Positions 63,674 through 64,000 of a stretch of DNA of 64,000 nt are shown one piece after another. This DNA comes from Chloroherpetonaceae bacterium (lineage in GTDB: Bacteria > Bacteroidota > Chlorobiia > Chlorobiales > Chloroherpetonaceae). Below the pieces are notes generated by a model. It was not told the origin of the DNA and made no database searches. It saw nothing but the letters and a program-made list of their open reading frames with translations. Positions within the stretch are counted from its first letter, which is position 1. Every line of letters begins with the position of its first letter. The position numbers and the translations under genes were made by a program. The stretch spans positions 1 through 64,000 of the forward strand of contig JANQGG010000006.1 in assembly GCA_028277445.1 (NCBI GenBank). The letters run 5' to 3'.

Positions 63674-64000
63674 CTAATCTTCTCCGGCTTCAAATTCGGC
63701 TAAAAACTCGGATTTCCAGGAATGAAACTCCCCGGTAAGAATCATTTTGCGAGCTGTTTTTGTGAGCCACAGAAAAAACGAAATGTTATGAATCGAGCAT
63801 AACTGGAGTCCGAAAATTTCCCCGACAACGAGCAAGTGACGGATATAAGCTCTTGAAAATGTTGAGCACACATACGTCTCAAAACCTTCATCAATCGAAC
63901 GAAAATCGGTGGCGTATTTTGCCGATTTTAAATTCATGGTTCCTTTACGGGTATAAACCCTGCCGTTGCGCCCTTCACGCGTTGGAATAACACAATCAAA
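63674..64000 (-). CDS. tgt: tRNA-guanine transglycosylase, C-terminal part (cut by window edge)
   Basis: The 3' end of tgt, which exchanges guanine 34 for preQ1 in queuosine tRNAs. Visible residues include CVIPTREGRNGRVYTRKG (the conserved RNGR segment), MNLKSAKYATDF and FSRAYIRHLLVVGEIFGLQLCSIHN. Canonical Tgt has a zinc site CxCxxC...H; here the aligned segment is GFETYVC, so the first two Cys are Phe and Thr while the third Cys and the His remain. The frame is open to the window end. Queuosine synthesis also involves queA in this window. Confidence 0.93.
   Translation of the reverse strand, partial: FDCVIPTREGRNGRVYTRKGTMNLKSAKYATDFRSIDEGFETYVCSTFSRAYIRHLLVVGEIFGLQLCSIHNISFFLWLTKTARKMILTGEFHSWKSEFLAEFEAGED

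Overview
The window reads as a chromosomal segment of a member of the Bacteroidota-Chlorobiota group, roughly 40-43 percent G+C by eye. The pointers are a DUF4835 protein (a family I know mainly from this group), a Mrp ATPase lacking the C-terminal CxxC, a mitochondrial-type aconitase, an Rnf cluster with embedded ApbE and RseC genes, and a chemotaxis cluster of the type used for surface motility. A gliding Chloroherpeton-like bacterium would fit, but no photosynthesis gene is present and the genus is a guess. There is no rRNA, CRISPR array, complete insertion sequence or integrase. Gene density is high and most neighbours are housekeeping genes.

Layout. 1-5.1 kb is an accessory zone on the minus strand: a broken PIN/antitoxin pair, a lipoprotein, a KAP-family P-loop NTPase with a two-TM partner, and a Phd/VapC pair. 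It ends at nadE (5.2-6.1 kb). DUF4835 and rarA follow (6.1-8.5 kb). Then come an RHH/PIN pair, an orphan Phd antitoxin, DUF427 and two lipoproteins, one a LivK-like binding protein (8.5-12.2 kb). 12.6-19.0 kb is the Rnf operon rnfCDGEA-apbE-rseC-rnfB with its terminator. 19.7-29.4 kb is nuoK-nuoL-(1491-aa histidine kinase)-nuoM-nuoN. 29.4-37.5 kb holds a RAYT remnant, an HtrA protease, upp, VanZ-like, EnvC-like, murA, a lipoprotein, DUF58 and a Fur-type regulator. Five tRNA genes lie at 37.7-38.1 kb. 38.2-44.3 kb is an MCP, an uncharacterised 625-aa protein, CheW, CheY and a PATAN/REC protein. 45.3-54.6 kb holds aconitase, queA, hisD, der, a VapBC pair, mrp and a NifU-like protein. 54.7-64 kb holds FKBP, GNAT, unknowns, thiM-thiE, a degenerate ADP-ribosylglycohydrolase, repeats, a lipoprotein, an adenosine deaminase pseudogene, a TPR-GGDEF protein and the 3' part of tgt.

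Most interesting observation. The 3' coding end of nadE, through its stop codon, occurs two more times downstream (1819-1872 and 4279-4341). The 3' coding end of rarA occurs once more downstream (9350-9393). All copies lie in direct orientation and the intervals between them carry small cargo modules: KAP NTPase plus TM protein, Phd/VapC, and RHH/PIN. This looks like repeated integration of small cassettes into the 3' ends of housekeeping genes, each restoring the C-terminus and pushing the old tail outward, with no recombinase in the window. The copies are read directly from the sequence; the integration model is inference.

How genes work together. Rnf (ferredoxin:NAD oxidoreductase, with ApbE as flavin transferase) and the NuoKLMN membrane arm make this an energy-conservation region. 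The chemotaxis-like cluster, the large cytosolic histidine kinase and the GGDEF protein are the signalling layer. The toxin-antitoxin genes show several stages of decay.
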